Positions 36,444-45,954 are shown, numbered from the stretch's first letter. The stretch: 64,000 nt of DNA from Xanthobacteraceae bacterium (GCA_022844485.1 JALHLQ010000005.1:1-64000); one strand, 5' to 3'. The notes: generated by a model from the sequence alone, not told the origin. Numbers and translations are program-made.

Positions 36444-37204
36444 GGTCTAACAGTAGCGCTGCCGCACATCTGAAGCCGCTCGCGCATATGCGCCGGCACT
36501 GGCGCCGTGACGCGGATCGGGTCGCGCCTGGCGTAAAGCGGCACGATTACTTCGCGCGCGTGCAGATGCAGGCCGGGGCCGCCAAAGCGCGGCGCGGTTC
36601 CGTAGATGTTGTCGCCGACAATCGGCCAGCCCATGGCGGCGCAGTGGACCCGCAACTGATGGGTGCGGCCGGTCAGCGGTTCGAGGGCGAGCCAGGTGAC
36701 TTCCTTGCGCGATGCGTCGCCTTCGACTCGAGGTGGTTCCTCCCCGCAAGGGCGCGCGGCACCAACAGGCGTGCCGCCTGCGAACCGCCCCAGCACCGTC
36801 CACCTTGTAAGAGCCTTCTGTCCCCTCGGGTCCGGCTTCATCCACCAGCCGCGGGTGTCATCAAGACGGCCCAAGGGCAGGTCGATCGTTCCTTCGGCGG
36901 CGTCGGGGCCGCCTTCGACCACCGCCCAATAGGTCTTCCCCACCTTTCCGTGCTTGAACAGAAGCCCCAGATGCGCCAGCGCTTTGCGATGGCGGCCGAG
37001 CACGAGGCATCCCGAGGTCTCCTTGTCGAGCCGGTGGGCGAGCGCGGGCGCGCGCGGCAGCCCGAAGCGGAGCGCGTCGAAGAAATCTTCCAGGCTGTCG
37101 CCGCCCTTCGGTCCGCGATGCACGGGCAGACCCGCCGGCTTGTCGATGACCAGCATCAGCCCATCGCGAAACAGGACGCGGCTCTCCATCTCTTCCGGTG
37201 TCAT
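36440..37204 (-). CDS. RluA-family rRNA/tRNA pseudouridine synthase with repeat-derived insertion
   Basis: The ATG at 37204 gives 254 residues; a longer form would overlap ftsY upstream sequence. The catalytic Asp lies in AHRLDKETSGCLVL, and GRTHQLRVHCAAMGWPIVGDNIYG is the C-terminal family motif. Between WTVLGR and TWLALEP, where relatives have a short loop, there is an insert of about 27 residues (FAGGTPVGAARPCGEEPPRV and on) whose DNA (36735-36790) contains a palindrome and a CCCTTGCGGGGAGG block like the composite repeats. Specificity (23S rRNA or tRNA) is not resolvable. Confidence 0.9.
   Translation of the reverse strand: MTPEEMESRVLFRDGLMLVIDKPAGLPVHRGPKGGDSLEDFFDALRFGLPRAPALAHRLDKETSGCLVLGRHRKALAHLGLLFKHGKVGKTYWAVVEGGPDAAEGTIDLPLGRLDDTRGWWMKPDPRGQKALTRWTVLGRFAGGTPVGAARPCGEEPPRVEGDASRKEVTWLALEPLTGRTHQLRVHCAAMGWPIVGDNIYGTAPRFGGPGLHLHAREVIVPLYARRDPIRVTAPVPAHMRERLQMCGSATVRP
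36735..36790 (-). repeat. Composite repeat inside the RluA-family gene
   Basis: Minus strand: GCGGCAC...GTGCCGC stem (36756-36777) then CCCTTGCGGGGAGG; outer GGTTC/GAACC (36735-36739, 36782-36786). The module order matches R1 and R4. It is in frame and encodes about residues 139-157. Confidence 0.5.
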
Positions 37205-37245
37205 CGGGGAACGGCTATCACGGCGGGCACCGGACAAGAGGGCGC

Positions 37246-38187
37246 ATGACGGATCAGGATACGCCAACGCGCGGGAACTGGTGGCGGCGGCTGAGCCAGG
37301 GGCTCAAGCGCACCTCGACGAATATCTCGACCTCCATCACCGACCTCGTCGTCAAACGCAAGCTCGATGCACGCACGATCGCAGACCTGGAGGACGCGCT
37401 GATCCGCGCCGATCTCGGCGTGCGGGTCGCGGCCCGCATTGCGGAGGCGATCGCGGACGGGCGCTACGACAAGGAAATCAGCGAGGCAGAGGTGCGGGCG
37501 GTGCTCGCCTCGGAGGTGGAGAAGGCGCTGGCGCCGGTGGCGACGCCGCTCGTCATCGACTTTGCCAGGAAGCCGTTCGTCGTTCTCGTGGTCGGAGTCA
37601 ACGGCTCGGGCAAGACCACGACCATCGGCAAGCTCGCGGCCAAGATCCGCCGCGACGGGCGTACGGTCATGCTGGCGGCAGGCGATACGTTTCGCGCGGC
37701 GGCCATCGATCAGCTGAAGATCTGGGGCGAACGCGTCGGAGCAAAGGTCGTCGCGCGCGAGCCGGGTGCCGACCCCGCAGGACTTGCTTTCGACGCGATC
37801 AATGCGGCGCGCGCACAGAACGCCGATGTGCTGCTGATGGACACGGCGGGGCGTTTGCAGAACAAGGCGGCGCTGATGGGAGAGCTCGAAAAGATCGTGC
37901 GGGTGATGAAGAAGCTCGACGCCGAGGCGCCGCATGCGGTCCTGCTCGTGCTCGATGCGACCGTGGGTCAGAATGCGCTGTCGCAGGTCGAGGAATTCGC
38001 AAAGAGCGCCGGGGTGACGGGCCTTGCGATGACCAAGCTCGACGGCACGGCGCGGGGCGGCATCCTGGTCGCCATCGCGGAGAAATACGGGATACCCATT
38101 CACTTCATCGGCGTCGGCGAAAAGGTGGAGGATTTCGAGCCGTTCTCGGCGCGCGAGTTCTCCCGGGCGCTTGCGGGGCTGCAATGA
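37246..38187 (+). CDS. ftsY: Signal recognition particle receptor FtsY
   Basis: The start at 37246 (MTDQDTPTRGNWW) gives 313 residues, with a very short A region before the NG domain. G1 is GVNGSGKTTT at 117-126, with DTAGR, TKLDGTARGG and the GVGEKVEDFEPF closing motif. It docks Ffh-ribosome complexes at the membrane. It is divergent from the pseudouridine synthase (41 bp between starts) and overlaps yciB by 4 bp. Confidence 0.97.
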   Translation: MTDQDTPTRGNWWRRLSQGLKRTSTNISTSITDLVVKRKLDARTIADLEDALIRADLGVRVAARIAEAIADGRYDKEISEAEVRAVLASEVEKALAPVATPLVIDFARKPFVVLVVGVNGSGKTTTIGKLAAKIRRDGRTVMLAAGDTFRAAAIDQLKIWGERVGAKVVAREPGADPAGLAFDAINAARAQNADVLLMDTAGRLQNKAALMGELEKIVRVMKKLDAEAPHAVLLVLDATVGQNALSQVEEFAKSAGVTGLAMTKLDGTARGGILVAIAEKYGIPIHFIGVGEKVEDFEPFSAREFSRALAGLQ

Positions 38188-38750
38188 CACAGAGGACGCC
38201 GCTCAATCCGGCGCTGAAGCTCCTGCTCGAACTCGGGCCGCTGGCGCTGTTCTTCTTCGCCAACGCGCGTTCGGGCCTCTTCGCCGCCACCGCGGCGTTC
38301 ATGGCCGCGGTCGCCATCGCGCTCGCGGTGTCCTATGCGCTGACGCGCCGCCTGCCCATCATGGCCGTGGTCTCGGCGATCGTCGTCGCGATCTTCGGCG
38401 GACTGACGCTCGCGCTCGAAAGCGAGACGTTCATCAAGCTCAAGCCGACCATCGTCTATGCGCTGTTTGCCGCGACGCTTGCGGCCGGACTCCTCTTCAA
38501 CAAGCCGTTCCTCGCCATCGTGTTCGATTCGGCTTTCCATCTGACCGAGGAGGGCTGGCGCAAGCTCACCCTGCGCTGGATCGTGTTCTTCATCGTGATG
38601 GCCGCGCTGAACGAGATCGTCTGGCGAACGCAATCGACGGACTTCTGGGTGAGCTTCAAGCTGTTCGGCTTCGTGCCGCTGACATTCGCCTTTGCCGCGC
38701 TCCAGTATCCCTTGCTGACGCGCTATGCGCGGAAGGATGACGCGGCGTAG
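38184..38750 (+). CDS. yciB: YciB/IspZ-family septation protein (inner membrane)
   Basis: The ATG at 38184 overlaps the ftsY stop (ATGA) and gives 188 residues. Five to six transmembrane helices are evident, with the family segments LELGPLALFFFANAR, KPTIVYALFAATL, FNKPFLAIVF and NEIVWR-x-QSTDFWVSFKLFGF. The family affects cell-envelope integrity and septum or cell length. ftsY-ispZ linkage is usual in alphaproteobacteria. Confidence 0.94.
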   Translation: MTQRTPLNPALKLLLELGPLALFFFANARSGLFAATAAFMAAVAIALAVSYALTRRLPIMAVVSAIVVAIFGGLTLALESETFIKLKPTIVYALFAATLAAGLLFNKPFLAIVFDSAFHLTEEGWRKLTLRWIVFFIVMAALNEIVWRTQSTDFWVSFKLFGFVPLTFAFAALQYPLLTRYARKDDAA

Positions 38751-38754
38751 GCGC

Positions 38755-39966
38755 TCAACTCCCGCGCCGTAGCCGCTGCAGCAACTCGGGCGTCGGATAG
38801 GAGTCGGCGGGCAGGCCGAGCTTGATCTGGGTCTTCTTCACCGCCGCGCGCGTCGCCATCCCGATCCGGCCATCGATGTTGCCGACGTCGTGGCCTTGCT
38901 GCTGCAAGATCTGCTGCAGGTCTTTCACCTGTTCGACGCTGAGGACCGGGATATTGCCCTGACCGCGGCTCAAGGCCGGCGCGCCGGCGAGGCGCGTCGC
39001 GTAATAGGCCGCCGTCGTCGCGTAGACCAGCGAACTGTTCCACTTCAGATAGGCCTGGAAATTCTCATAGGCGAGAAAGGCCGGCCCCAAACGGCCCATG
39101 GGCAGGAGAAGCGAGGCCTTGAGGTCGTCGCTCGGCAGCGCGCGTCCGTCCGCGGCCGTGACGCCCCATTTGATCCACTGGGCGCGCGGGTGCTGGATCG
39201 CGAGGTCGGCCTGGTCCCAGGGAAGGTTCGCCGGAACGCGGACCTCCTGCAGCCACGGCTCGCCGCGCCGCCAGCCGAGGCTCGCGAGGTAATTGGCGGT
39301 CGAGGCGAGCACGTCCGGCACGCTGTGCATGAGATCGCGCCGGCGGTCGCCGTCGTAGTCGACCGCATGCTTGAAATATTCCGAGGGCATCATCTGCGTC
39401 TGACCCAACTCGCCCGCCCAGGAGCCGATCATTTCGTCGGGCGTAAGGTCGCCGCGCTCGATCAGGCGCAAGGCGTCGAACAGATGGGCGCGAAACATCG
39501 CCGAGCGGCGGCAGTCATAGGCGAGCGTCGCAATCGAGCGCAGCACCGACAGCTTGTTATGGCTGGCGCCGAAATCGCTCTCGAGGCCCCAGAAGCCGAC
39601 GATGACCGCGGGCGGCACCCCATACTGCTTTTCGATGCGCGAAAAAATGTCCGCATGCGTCCGGATCAATTGCGCGCCGCGCTGCATCCGGTAGGCAGGC
39701 AGCATCTTGGAGGAGAAATCCAGGAAGCTTTGCGCGAAGAAGCGCTGGCCGCGGTCGCGGCGGATGATGTCGGGATCAAGCGTGAGATAGGGCGCGGCCG
39801 CGGCCATGGCATGGGGTGAAATCCCCTGGGCCGCCGCTTCCTGCTTGAAGGCGTCGAGCCAGCGCTCGAACGAATCGGTATTGCGGCAGTTCGCGCCGGG
39901 CGCCTGGGCGGCAGCCGGAGTGGTGAGCCAAGCGAAGGCAACGAGGCCGATGAGTGGTCTGCGCAT
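38755..39966 (-). CDS. Lytic murein transglycosylase (MltB type) with peptidoglycan-binding domain
   Basis: The ATG at 39966 (MRRPLIGLVAFAWL) gives 403 residues with a signal peptide (cleavage near AAA-QA). The SLT domain has the catalytic Glu129 in GFWGLESDFGA, with GELGQTQMMPSEYF and DGDRRRDLM further on. The C-terminal 60 residues form a PG_binding_1 domain (VKDLQQILQQQGHDVGNIDGRIG). It cleaves glycan strands to 1,6-anhydromuropeptides in the periplasm. There is no lipoprotein Cys at the cleavage site, so it is probably soluble. Confidence 0.93.
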   Translation of the reverse strand: MRRPLIGLVAFAWLTTPAAAQAPGANCRNTDSFERWLDAFKQEAAAQGISPHAMAAAAPYLTLDPDIIRRDRGQRFFAQSFLDFSSKMLPAYRMQRGAQLIRTHADIFSRIEKQYGVPPAVIVGFWGLESDFGASHNKLSVLRSIATLAYDCRRSAMFRAHLFDALRLIERGDLTPDEMIGSWAGELGQTQMMPSEYFKHAVDYDGDRRRDLMHSVPDVLASTANYLASLGWRRGEPWLQEVRVPANLPWDQADLAIQHPRAQWIKWGVTAADGRALPSDDLKASLLLPMGRLGPAFLAYENFQAYLKWNSSLVYATTAAYYATRLAGAPALSRGQGNIPVLSVEQVKDLQQILQQQGHDVGNIDGRIGMATRAAVKKTQIKLGLPADSYPTPELLQRLRRGS

Positions 39967-40363
39967 GTCTCCCCCTCCGTATTTGCACTGTCTCATGCGC
40001 GCGCGAGTCGTCAAGCTTCGCTTCCCCAGGGACGCGATGGCGACGAGCCAACCACTTGCGCTCACGTCGCGAAGGCGATTGGATACGCCGCCACAAAGAG
40101 CAACCGCGTGCATCGCCGCGGACGGGAGGAGTCGCTTGAATCCGGCGCCATTCGCCTGTGCGAGGGCACGCTCGCTCGATCATGCGATTTCTCTTCTCGG
40201 AGAGGATAGCGGCGGCGCGCGGCTCCGAACTCGACCCGAAAGCCGGCGCGCCAGGCTGCGTCATGAACGCCGCGCAAGACCGATCACCGCCATGCCGATC
40301 ACCGCCGGCCGCGCGCTCGAAGCGCTGGGGAAAATTTGAACCGCAACATTAGGAGCGTCAATC
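39967..40363. other. Divergent gap at the left edge of the catabolic island
   Basis: The 397 bp between the transglycosylase and the first catabolic gene hold no convincing ORF and none of the palindromes described elsewhere. The right end has AGGAG before the BKACE start and an AT-rich spot (about 40330-40356) that may hold a promoter. Confidence 0.4.
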
Positions 40364-41299
40364 ATGGCCAAGAGCCAAAAAGTCATCATCACCTGCGCGG
40401 TCACGGGGTCGATCCATACGCCGACGATGTCGCCGCACATTCCGATCACGGCGCAAGAGATCGCCGATGCCGCGATCGGCGCGGCGGAAGCGGGTGCGGC
40501 GATCGTCCATCTGCACGCGCGCAATCCCAAGGACGGGCGGCCGGATCAGTCGCCGGAGGCTTTCGCGCCCTTTCTCAAGGTGATCAAGCAGCGCTCGGCT
40601 TGCGTCATCAACATCACGACCGGCGGCGCGCCGACCATGGCGATCGAAGAGCGCGTGCGGCCGGCGGCGACGTTCAAGCCGGAAGTCGCCTCGCTCAACA
40701 TGGGCTCGATGAATTTCGGCCTGTTTCCCATGCTCGCGCGCCACAAGACCTTCAAATACGACTGGGAGAAGCCGTATCTGGAAGGCTCGCGCGAACGCAT
40801 CTTCAGAAACACCTTCGCAGACATCGAATACATCCTCACCACCTGCGCCGAGAACGGCACCCGCTTCGAGATCGAGTGCTATGACATCGGCCATCTCTAC
40901 ACGCTGCTGCATTTCGCCGAGCGCGGCGTGGTGAAGCCGCCGTTCTTCATCCAGTCGGTGTTCGGCATTCTCGGCGGCATCGGCCCGCATCCGGAAGACG
41001 TGATGCATATGCGCCGCACGGCGGACCGTCTGTTCGGCCGCGATAATTACCGCTGGTCGGTGCTCGGCGCCGGCCGCAATCAGATGCCAATCGCGGCCCA
41101 GGCGGCGGCGATGGGCGGCAATGTGCGTGTCGGCCTGGAAGATTCGCTGTGGCTCGGGCCGGGCAAGCTCGCCGAGTCGAACGCCGCGCAGGTGCGCCAG
41201 GCGCGGCAGATCATCGAAGGGCTCGGGCTCGAACTCGCGACACCGGACGAGGCGCGCGACATTCTGCAGCTCAAGGGCGGCGACCAGGTTGGGTTCTGA
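40364..41299 (+). CDS. BKACE-family beta-keto acid cleavage enzyme
   Basis: The 311-residue TIM barrel is of the 3-keto-5-aminohexanoate cleavage (Kce/DUF849) family. Zinc ligands His49 and His51 lie in VHLHARNP, and the distal Glu ligand in VRVGLEDSLWLG. The VINITTGGAP and SLNMGSMNFG strands form the CoA/keto-acid site. These enzymes condense acetyl-CoA with a beta-keto acid and split it into acetoacetate and a new CoA ester. It is the first gene of the island; substrate class cannot be fixed from sequence alone. Confidence 0.92.
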   Translation: MAKSQKVIITCAVTGSIHTPTMSPHIPITAQEIADAAIGAAEAGAAIVHLHARNPKDGRPDQSPEAFAPFLKVIKQRSACVINITTGGAPTMAIEERVRPAATFKPEVASLNMGSMNFGLFPMLARHKTFKYDWEKPYLEGSRERIFRNTFADIEYILTTCAENGTRFEIECYDIGHLYTLLHFAERGVVKPPFFIQSVFGILGGIGPHPEDVMHMRRTADRLFGRDNYRWSVLGAGRNQMPIAAQAAAMGGNVRVGLEDSLWLGPGKLAESNAAQVRQARQIIEGLGLELATPDEARDILQLKGGDQVGF

Positions 41300-41317
41300 C
41301 GCACAGGAGGACGAGGA

Positions 41318-42271
41318 ATGAACATCAAGGTCGGCCTCAAGGCCATCGAAGAAGCGTCGGAGAAACTCTCCAACTGGGGCCGCTGGGGCAAGGACGACCA
41401 GATCGGGACGCTCAATCACATACGCCCGGAGGACATCGTCGCCGCGGCGAAGCTCATCAATACGGGAAAAGTGTTTGCGCTCGGTATCCCGCTCGACCGC
41501 AATGGTCCGCAAACCGGGCTCTTCGGCGGCCGGTTCAATCCGATCCACCAGATGCTCGCGACCGGCACCGACGCGATCGCCGGCCAGCAGGACTGGAACA
41601 GGCTCCGCTATTCCGACGACACGCTCAACCTGTGCGTCCAGGGCGCGACACATTGGGACGCCCTCGGGCACATCTTCTACGAGGATCGAGCATATAACGG
41701 ACACGATCCGAAACGGATCAATTCCACCGGGCTAAATGTGCTCGGCATCGAGCATTCGAAAGACAAGATGGTCGGGCGCGGCGTCTTGCTCGACATCGCG
41801 CGCTTCAAGGGCGTCGAATACCTCGAAGACGGATACGGCATCTCGAACGAGGAGCTCGATAAATGCGCGCGCGCGCAAAACGTGCAGATCAAGCGCGGCG
41901 ATTTCGTCATCATCCGCACTGGGCAGATGGAGAACTGCCTCAAACGCAAGGAATGGGGCGGCTATGCCGGCGGCGACGCGCCCGGAGTGAGATTCGAGAA
42001 TTGCTACTGGTGCCAGGACAAGCAGATCGCGGCGATCTGCTCGGACACCTGGGGCGTCGAGGTGCGGCCGAACGAGACGACAGAGGCGAACCAGCCCTGG
42101 CACTGGGTGGTGATCCCGGCCATGGGGCTCTGCATGGGCGAGATCTTCTACCTCAAGGAGCTTGCCGATGACTGCGAGGAGGACGGGATCTACGAATTCT
42201 TCTTCTCGGGACCGCCGCTCATCATCACCGGGGGAACGGGCTCGCCGATCAATCCGCAGGCGATAAAATAG
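41318..42271 (+). CDS. Cyclase-family metal hydrolase (kynurenine-formamidase-like)
   Basis: The 317-residue protein follows AGGAGG. The metal motif of the family (HxGTHxDxPxH) appears as [11 protein letters not shown] with His112, Asp114 and His118; the first His is replaced by Gln. [12 protein letters not shown]-like sequence near the C terminus gives further ligands. The family includes kynurenine formamidase, isatin hydrolase and ring-opening amidases or lactonases. In this context it may open a cyclic or amide intermediate. Confidence 0.85.
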   Translation: MNIKVGLKAIEEASEKLSNWGRWGKDDQIGTLNHIRPEDIVAAAKLINTGKVFALGIPLDRNGPQTGLFGGRFNPIHQMLATGTDAIAGQQDWNRLRYSDDTLNLCVQGATHWDALGHIFYEDRAYNGHDPKRINSTGLNVLGIEHSKDKMVGRGVLLDIARFKGVEYLEDGYGISNEELDKCARAQNVQIKRGDFVIIRTGQMENCLKRKEWGGYAGGDAPGVRFENCYWCQDKQIAAICSDTWGVEVRPNETTEANQPWHWVVIPAMGLCMGEIFYLKELADDCEEDGIYEFFFSGPPLIITGGTGSPINPQAIK

Positions 42272-42318
42272 TCCGCGCTCTCCCCCGGGGCAGGACGGAA
42301 ACCGGCAAGGAGGAATCG

Positions 42319-43626
42319 ATGCCGCGGTATCTCAAGCGCGGGCTTGATGCCAGCGCGATCAAGGCGGCGGACGCGCAGGTCCGTGAAACCGTGGAGGAGA
42401 TTCTCGCCGACATCGAGGCGCGGCGCGACGAAGCGGTGCGCGAACTCTCGGCGAAGTTCGACAAATGGTCGCCGCCGAGCTTCCGTTTGGGCAGCGACGA
42501 TATCGAGCGCGCCATCGCCCAGGTCCCGCAACGCGATCTCGACGACATCCAGTTCGCGCAGTTGCAGGTGCGCAATTTCGCCGAGAAGCAGAAGGCGACG
42601 CTGCAGGATCTGGAAGTCGAGACGATTCCCGGCGTGATCCTCGGGCACCGGCATATTCCGGTCGAAAGCATCGGCTGCTACGTGCCGGGCGGCCGCTATC
42701 CCATGGTGGCCTCGGCGCACATGTCGATTGTCACCGCAAAAGTCGCGGGCGTGAGGCGCATCATCGCCTGCGCGCCGCCCTACAAAGGCGGGCCGCATCC
42801 GGCGATCGTGGCCGCGATGCATTTCGGCGGCGCGGACGAAATCTACGTGCTCGGCGGCGTGCAGGCGGTCGCCGCGATGGCGCTCGGGACCGACAGGATC
42901 GCGCCGGTCGACATGATCGTCGGGCCGGGCAACGCCTATGTGGCCGAAGCCAAGCGCCAGCTGTTCGGGCGCGTCGGCATCGACCTGCTTGCGGGACCGA
43001 CCGAGACGCTGATCATCGCCGACGACAGCGTGGACGCCGAAATCTGCGCGACCGATCTTCTCGGCCAGGCCGAGCACGGGCCGACGTCGCCGGCGGTGCT
43101 CATCACCAATTCCGAAAAGCTCGCGCGCACGACGATGGACGAGGTGCAGCGCCTCTTGCGGATCCTTCCAACCGCCGACGCCGCCGGCAAGGCCTGGGAG
43201 GATTACGGCGAGGTGATCGTCTGCGAAAACGAAGAGGAGATGCTGCGCGAAGCCGACCGCATCGCCTCCGAGCACGTGCAGGTGATGACGCGCGATCCGG
43301 ATTTCTTCCTCGATCGTATGGTCAATTACGGCTCGCTGTTTCTCGGGCCACGCACGAACGTGGCCTATGGCGACAAGGTGATCGGCACCAATCACACGCT
43401 GCCGACCAAGAAGGCCGCGCGCTATACCGGCGGGCTGTGGGTCGGGAAATTCCTCAAGACCTGCACCTATCAGAAGGTGACGACCGACGAGGCGAGCGCG
43501 ATGATCGGCGAATACTGCTCGCGGCTGTGCATCCTCGAGGGGTTCTCCGCGCATGCCGAACAGGCCAATGTGCGGGTGCGGCGCTATGGCGGACGCAATG
43601 TCGGCTACGCGCAGGCGGCGGAGTGA
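42319..43626 (+). CDS. HisD-family NAD dehydrogenase, sulfopropanediol dehydrogenase (HpsN)-like
   Basis: The 435-residue protein follows AAGGAGG. HisD landmarks are [46 protein letters not shown] and ASEHVQV with the Glu-His pair. The segment after it ([23 protein letters not shown]) has GDK instead of the GDY of biosynthetic HisD and resembles HpsN, which oxidises dihydroxypropanesulfonate to sulfolactate. There is no other his gene here. It is probably an alcohol dehydrogenase of the catabolic pathway; the resemblance to HpsN is from memory. Confidence 0.82.
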   Translation: MPRYLKRGLDASAIKAADAQVRETVEEILADIEARRDEAVRELSAKFDKWSPPSFRLGSDDIERAIAQVPQRDLDDIQFAQLQVRNFAEKQKATLQDLEVETIPGVILGHRHIPVESIGCYVPGGRYPMVASAHMSIVTAKVAGVRRIIACAPPYKGGPHPAIVAAMHFGGADEIYVLGGVQAVAAMALGTDRIAPVDMIVGPGNAYVAEAKRQLFGRVGIDLLAGPTETLIIADDSVDAEICATDLLGQAEHGPTSPAVLITNSEKLARTTMDEVQRLLRILPTADAAGKAWEDYGEVIVCENEEEMLREADRIASEHVQVMTRDPDFFLDRMVNYGSLFLGPRTNVAYGDKVIGTNHTLPTKKAARYTGGLWVGKFLKTCTYQKVTTDEASAMIGEYCSRLCILEGFSAHAEQANVRVRRYGGRNVGYAQAAE

Positions 43627-44396
43627 TGACTGTCTCCCTCCCCACCACGCCTTCCTTTCGTCTCGACGGCCAGCGTGCGCTCGTGACCGGTGCCGGGCGC
43701 GGGATCGGGCTCGCCGCCGCGGCGGCGCTGGCGGAGGCTGGCGCGCAGGTGACGCTCTGCGCGCGCACGCGCGAAGAGGTCGAGGCGGCGGCCGAAGCCA
43801 TCCGCAAGCGCGGCGACACGGCCGAGGCGCTGGCGCTCGACGTCACCGACCTCGATGCCATGCGCGCCGCCATCGCGGCGGCTGCGCCGTTCGACATTCT
43901 GTTCAACAATGCCGGCACCAACCGGCCGGCGCCTTTTCACGAGGTGAAGGTCGAGGATTTCGACCTCGTCTTCGGCATCAATGTGCGCGCGGCGTTCTTC
44001 GTGGCGCAGGCGGTCGTGCAGCGGCTGCTCTTGGCCGGGCGGCCGGGCTCGATCATCAATGTCTCGTCGCAGATGGGACATATCGGAGGCCCGCGCCGTA
44101 CGGTCTATTGCGGCAGCAAGCATGCGATCGAGGGTTTCACCAAAGCGATGGCGGTCGAGCTTGCGCCGCAGGGAATCCGCGTCAACGCGATCGCGCCGAC
44201 CTTCATCGAGACGCCGATGACCCGCCCGTTCCTTCAGAACGAAGCGTTCAGGGCCGACGTGCTCTCAAAAATCAAGCTCGGCCGGCTGGGCCAGGTCGAG
44301 GACTTGATGGGCGCGATCGTCTATCTCGCGTCTGCAGCCTCTGCGCTCGTCACCGGCGCGTCCTTGCGCATCGACGGCGGCTGGACGGCGGAGTGA
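43626..44396 (+). CDS. Short-chain dehydrogenase/reductase
   Basis: The start at 43626 shares one base with the stop of the HisD-family gene (TGATG) and gives 256 residues. The classical SDR motifs are TGAGRGIGLA (N-terminal cofactor site), NNAGTNRPA, INVSSQMGHI (catalytic Ser) and YCGSKHA (Tyr and Lys). The acidic residue after beta2 is replaced by CARTRE, which favours NADP. It probably oxidises or reduces a hydroxy/keto intermediate in step with its neighbours. Confidence 0.92.
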   Translation: MTVSLPTTPSFRLDGQRALVTGAGRGIGLAAAAALAEAGAQVTLCARTREEVEAAAEAIRKRGDTAEALALDVTDLDAMRAAIAAAAPFDILFNNAGTNRPAPFHEVKVEDFDLVFGINVRAAFFVAQAVVQRLLLAGRPGSIINVSSQMGHIGGPRRTVYCGSKHAIEGFTKAMAVELAPQGIRVNAIAPTFIETPMTRPFLQNEAFRADVLSKIKLGRLGQVEDLMGAIVYLASAASALVTGASLRIDGGWTAE

Positions 44397-44400
44397 ATTT

Positions 44401-44430
44401 TCTGCTCCCTCCCTGTTGCGGGGAAGGGGA
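44401..44430. repeat. CTCCC/GGGGA hairpin in the SDR-CMD gap
   Basis: CTCCCTCCCTGTTGCGGGGA and the following AGGGGAG can form a short stem in the 61-bp spacer; it is a weak relative of the C/G-run repeats. Confidence 0.35.
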
Positions 44431-44457
44431 GCTTGCACTTTAAGACAAAGGGACCCC

Positions 44458-45009
44458 ATGGCTCGCCTTCCCGATATCGTCCCCGACAAACTCTCGCCCG
44501 AGCAGAAGCGCGTGTACGACGCGATCGTGGCCGGCCCGCGCGGACGCGTCCAAGGCCCCTTGCGCGTGTGGCTGGAAAGCGCGGAGCTTGCCGACCGCGC
44601 GCAGGCGCTCGGCGCGTTCTGCCGCTTCGGCACGAGCCTGCCGCCGCGGCTCTCGGAGCTTGCCATCCTCGTCACCGGCGCGCACTGGAAAGCGGGGTTC
44701 GAGTGGTGGGCGCATGCGCCAATCGGCATCAAGGCCGGGCTCGATCCGGCCATGGTTGAGCTGGTCCGCATCGGACAGCAACCGGCGTTCAAGAATGCCG
44801 ACGAAGACATCGTCTACGCCTTCTCGCGCGAGGCGTGGGATACGAAGCGCGTTTCCGAAAAGACCTATCGGCGTGCCGTGGACGCGCTCGGGCAGAAGGC
44901 GGTCGTCGAACTCGTCGGCATTCTCGGCTATTACGGCCTGATCTCGATGACCATCAACGTGTTCGAGGTGCCCTTGCCCGCGGGCGAGCCGGAGCCCTTC
45001 GCGCGCTGA
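44458..45009 (+). CDS. Carboxymuconolactone decarboxylase-family protein
   Basis: The start at 44458 (MARLPDIVPDKLSPEQ) gives 183 residues. The helical CMD fold shows in SELAILVTGAHWKAGFEWWAHAPIGIKAGL, and the family proton-relay His is present (WWAHAP). The AhpD-type CxxC is absent, so it is not a peroxidase; a decarboxylase or isomerase role is more likely. Such single-domain members often sit in aromatic catabolic operons. Confidence 0.83.
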   Translation: MARLPDIVPDKLSPEQKRVYDAIVAGPRGRVQGPLRVWLESAELADRAQALGAFCRFGTSLPPRLSELAILVTGAHWKAGFEWWAHAPIGIKAGLDPAMVELVRIGQQPAFKNADEDIVYAFSREAWDTKRVSEKTYRRAVDALGQKAVVELVGILGYYGLISMTINVFEVPLPAGEPEPFAR

Positions 45010-45049
45010 ACCGCCGGGACACATTCAATCGAGACAATTGAGGAGCTGC

Positions 45050-45943
45050 ATGAGCACGTCGAAAGGGACGGTCGGCATTGTCGGCCTCGGCATCATGGGG
45101 GGCGCGATTGCCGGCCATCTCGCAAAAGCCGGGTGGCGCGTCATCGGCTACGATATCGATCCCGAGCGCTGCCGCGAGGCGAAGGCGTCCGGCGCCGAGG
45201 TCGCAACGGGCACTGCGGAGGTTGCCAGGGCCGCGCCGGTGATCTTCACGAGCCTTCCGAATCCGGAGGCGCTGCACATGACCGTGCAGGCGATCGCGGA
45301 AGCGAGGGTCGAGCGGCGCATCGTCGCCGAGCTTTCGACCTTCTCGCTCGGCGACAAGGAAGCGGCGGCTGCGGCATTACGCAAAGCCGGACACGTGACG
45401 CTGGACTGTCCGCTCAGCGGCACCGGATCGCAGGCCAAGGTCAAGGACATCGTCGTCTATGCGAGCGGCGACAGCCAGAGCATCGCGCACCTGATGCCGG
45501 CCTTTGCCGATTTTTCCCGCCTTGCGCGCGATGTCGGCCCCTTCGGCAACGGCACGAAAATGAAGTTCGTCGCCAACCTCCTGGTCGCGATCCACAACGT
45601 GGCGGCGGCCGAGGCGCTCGTGCTCGGCATGAAGGCGGGCCTTGCGGCGCAGGACGTGTTCGAGCTCGCCACATCGGGCGCCGGGAATTCGCGCATGTTC
45701 GAAGTGCGAGGGCCGATGATGGTCGAGAACCGCTATGATGGCGACAATCTCACGATGCGCAACTCGACCTGGCAGAAAGACATGAAGGCGATCGGCGGCT
45801 TTGCGCAAAGCATCGGCTGTCCGACGCCGATGTTCAGCGCTAGCGAGGCGATCTATCGCGCGACGCTCGGCATGGGTTATGCGGAGCAGGACACGGGGGC
45901 CGTCTGCGCCGTGCTTGCCGAGATGGCGGGCGTCGCACGGTGA
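45050..45943 (+). CDS. 3-hydroxyisobutyrate dehydrogenase-family oxidoreductase
   Basis: The start at 45050 follows AGGAG 4 bp upstream and gives 297 residues. The cofactor site is GIVGLGIMGGAIAGHL, the substrate motif DCPLSGTGSQAK, and the catalytic Lys lies in FGNGTKMKFVANLL. The family oxidises beta-hydroxyacids such as 3-hydroxyisobutyrate, tartronate semialdehyde or sulfolactaldehyde. Neighbouring dehydrogenases suggest a hydroxyacid intermediate. Confidence 0.88.
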   Translation: MSTSKGTVGIVGLGIMGGAIAGHLAKAGWRVIGYDIDPERCREAKASGAEVATGTAEVARAAPVIFTSLPNPEALHMTVQAIAEARVERRIVAELSTFSLGDKEAAAAALRKAGHVTLDCPLSGTGSQAKVKDIVVYASGDSQSIAHLMPAFADFSRLARDVGPFGNGTKMKFVANLLVAIHNVAAAEALVLGMKAGLAAQDVFELATSGAGNSRMFEVRGPMMVENRYDGDNLTMRNSTWQKDMKAIGGFAQSIGCPTPMFSASEAIYRATLGMGYAEQDTGAVCAVLAEMAGVAR

Positions 45944-45954
45944 AGGGGACGCAC

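Noticed and set aside
39806-40339. Open frame covering the gap before the BKACE gene
   Set aside because: It overlaps the start of the transglycosylase on the other strand, has no RBS and no family feature. The gap is treated as regulatory.
42319-43626. Biosynthetic histidinol dehydrogenase
   Set aside because: The gene lies in a catabolic run with no his gene nearby and departs from HisD at the GDY motif. A catabolic relative is more likely, though not proven.
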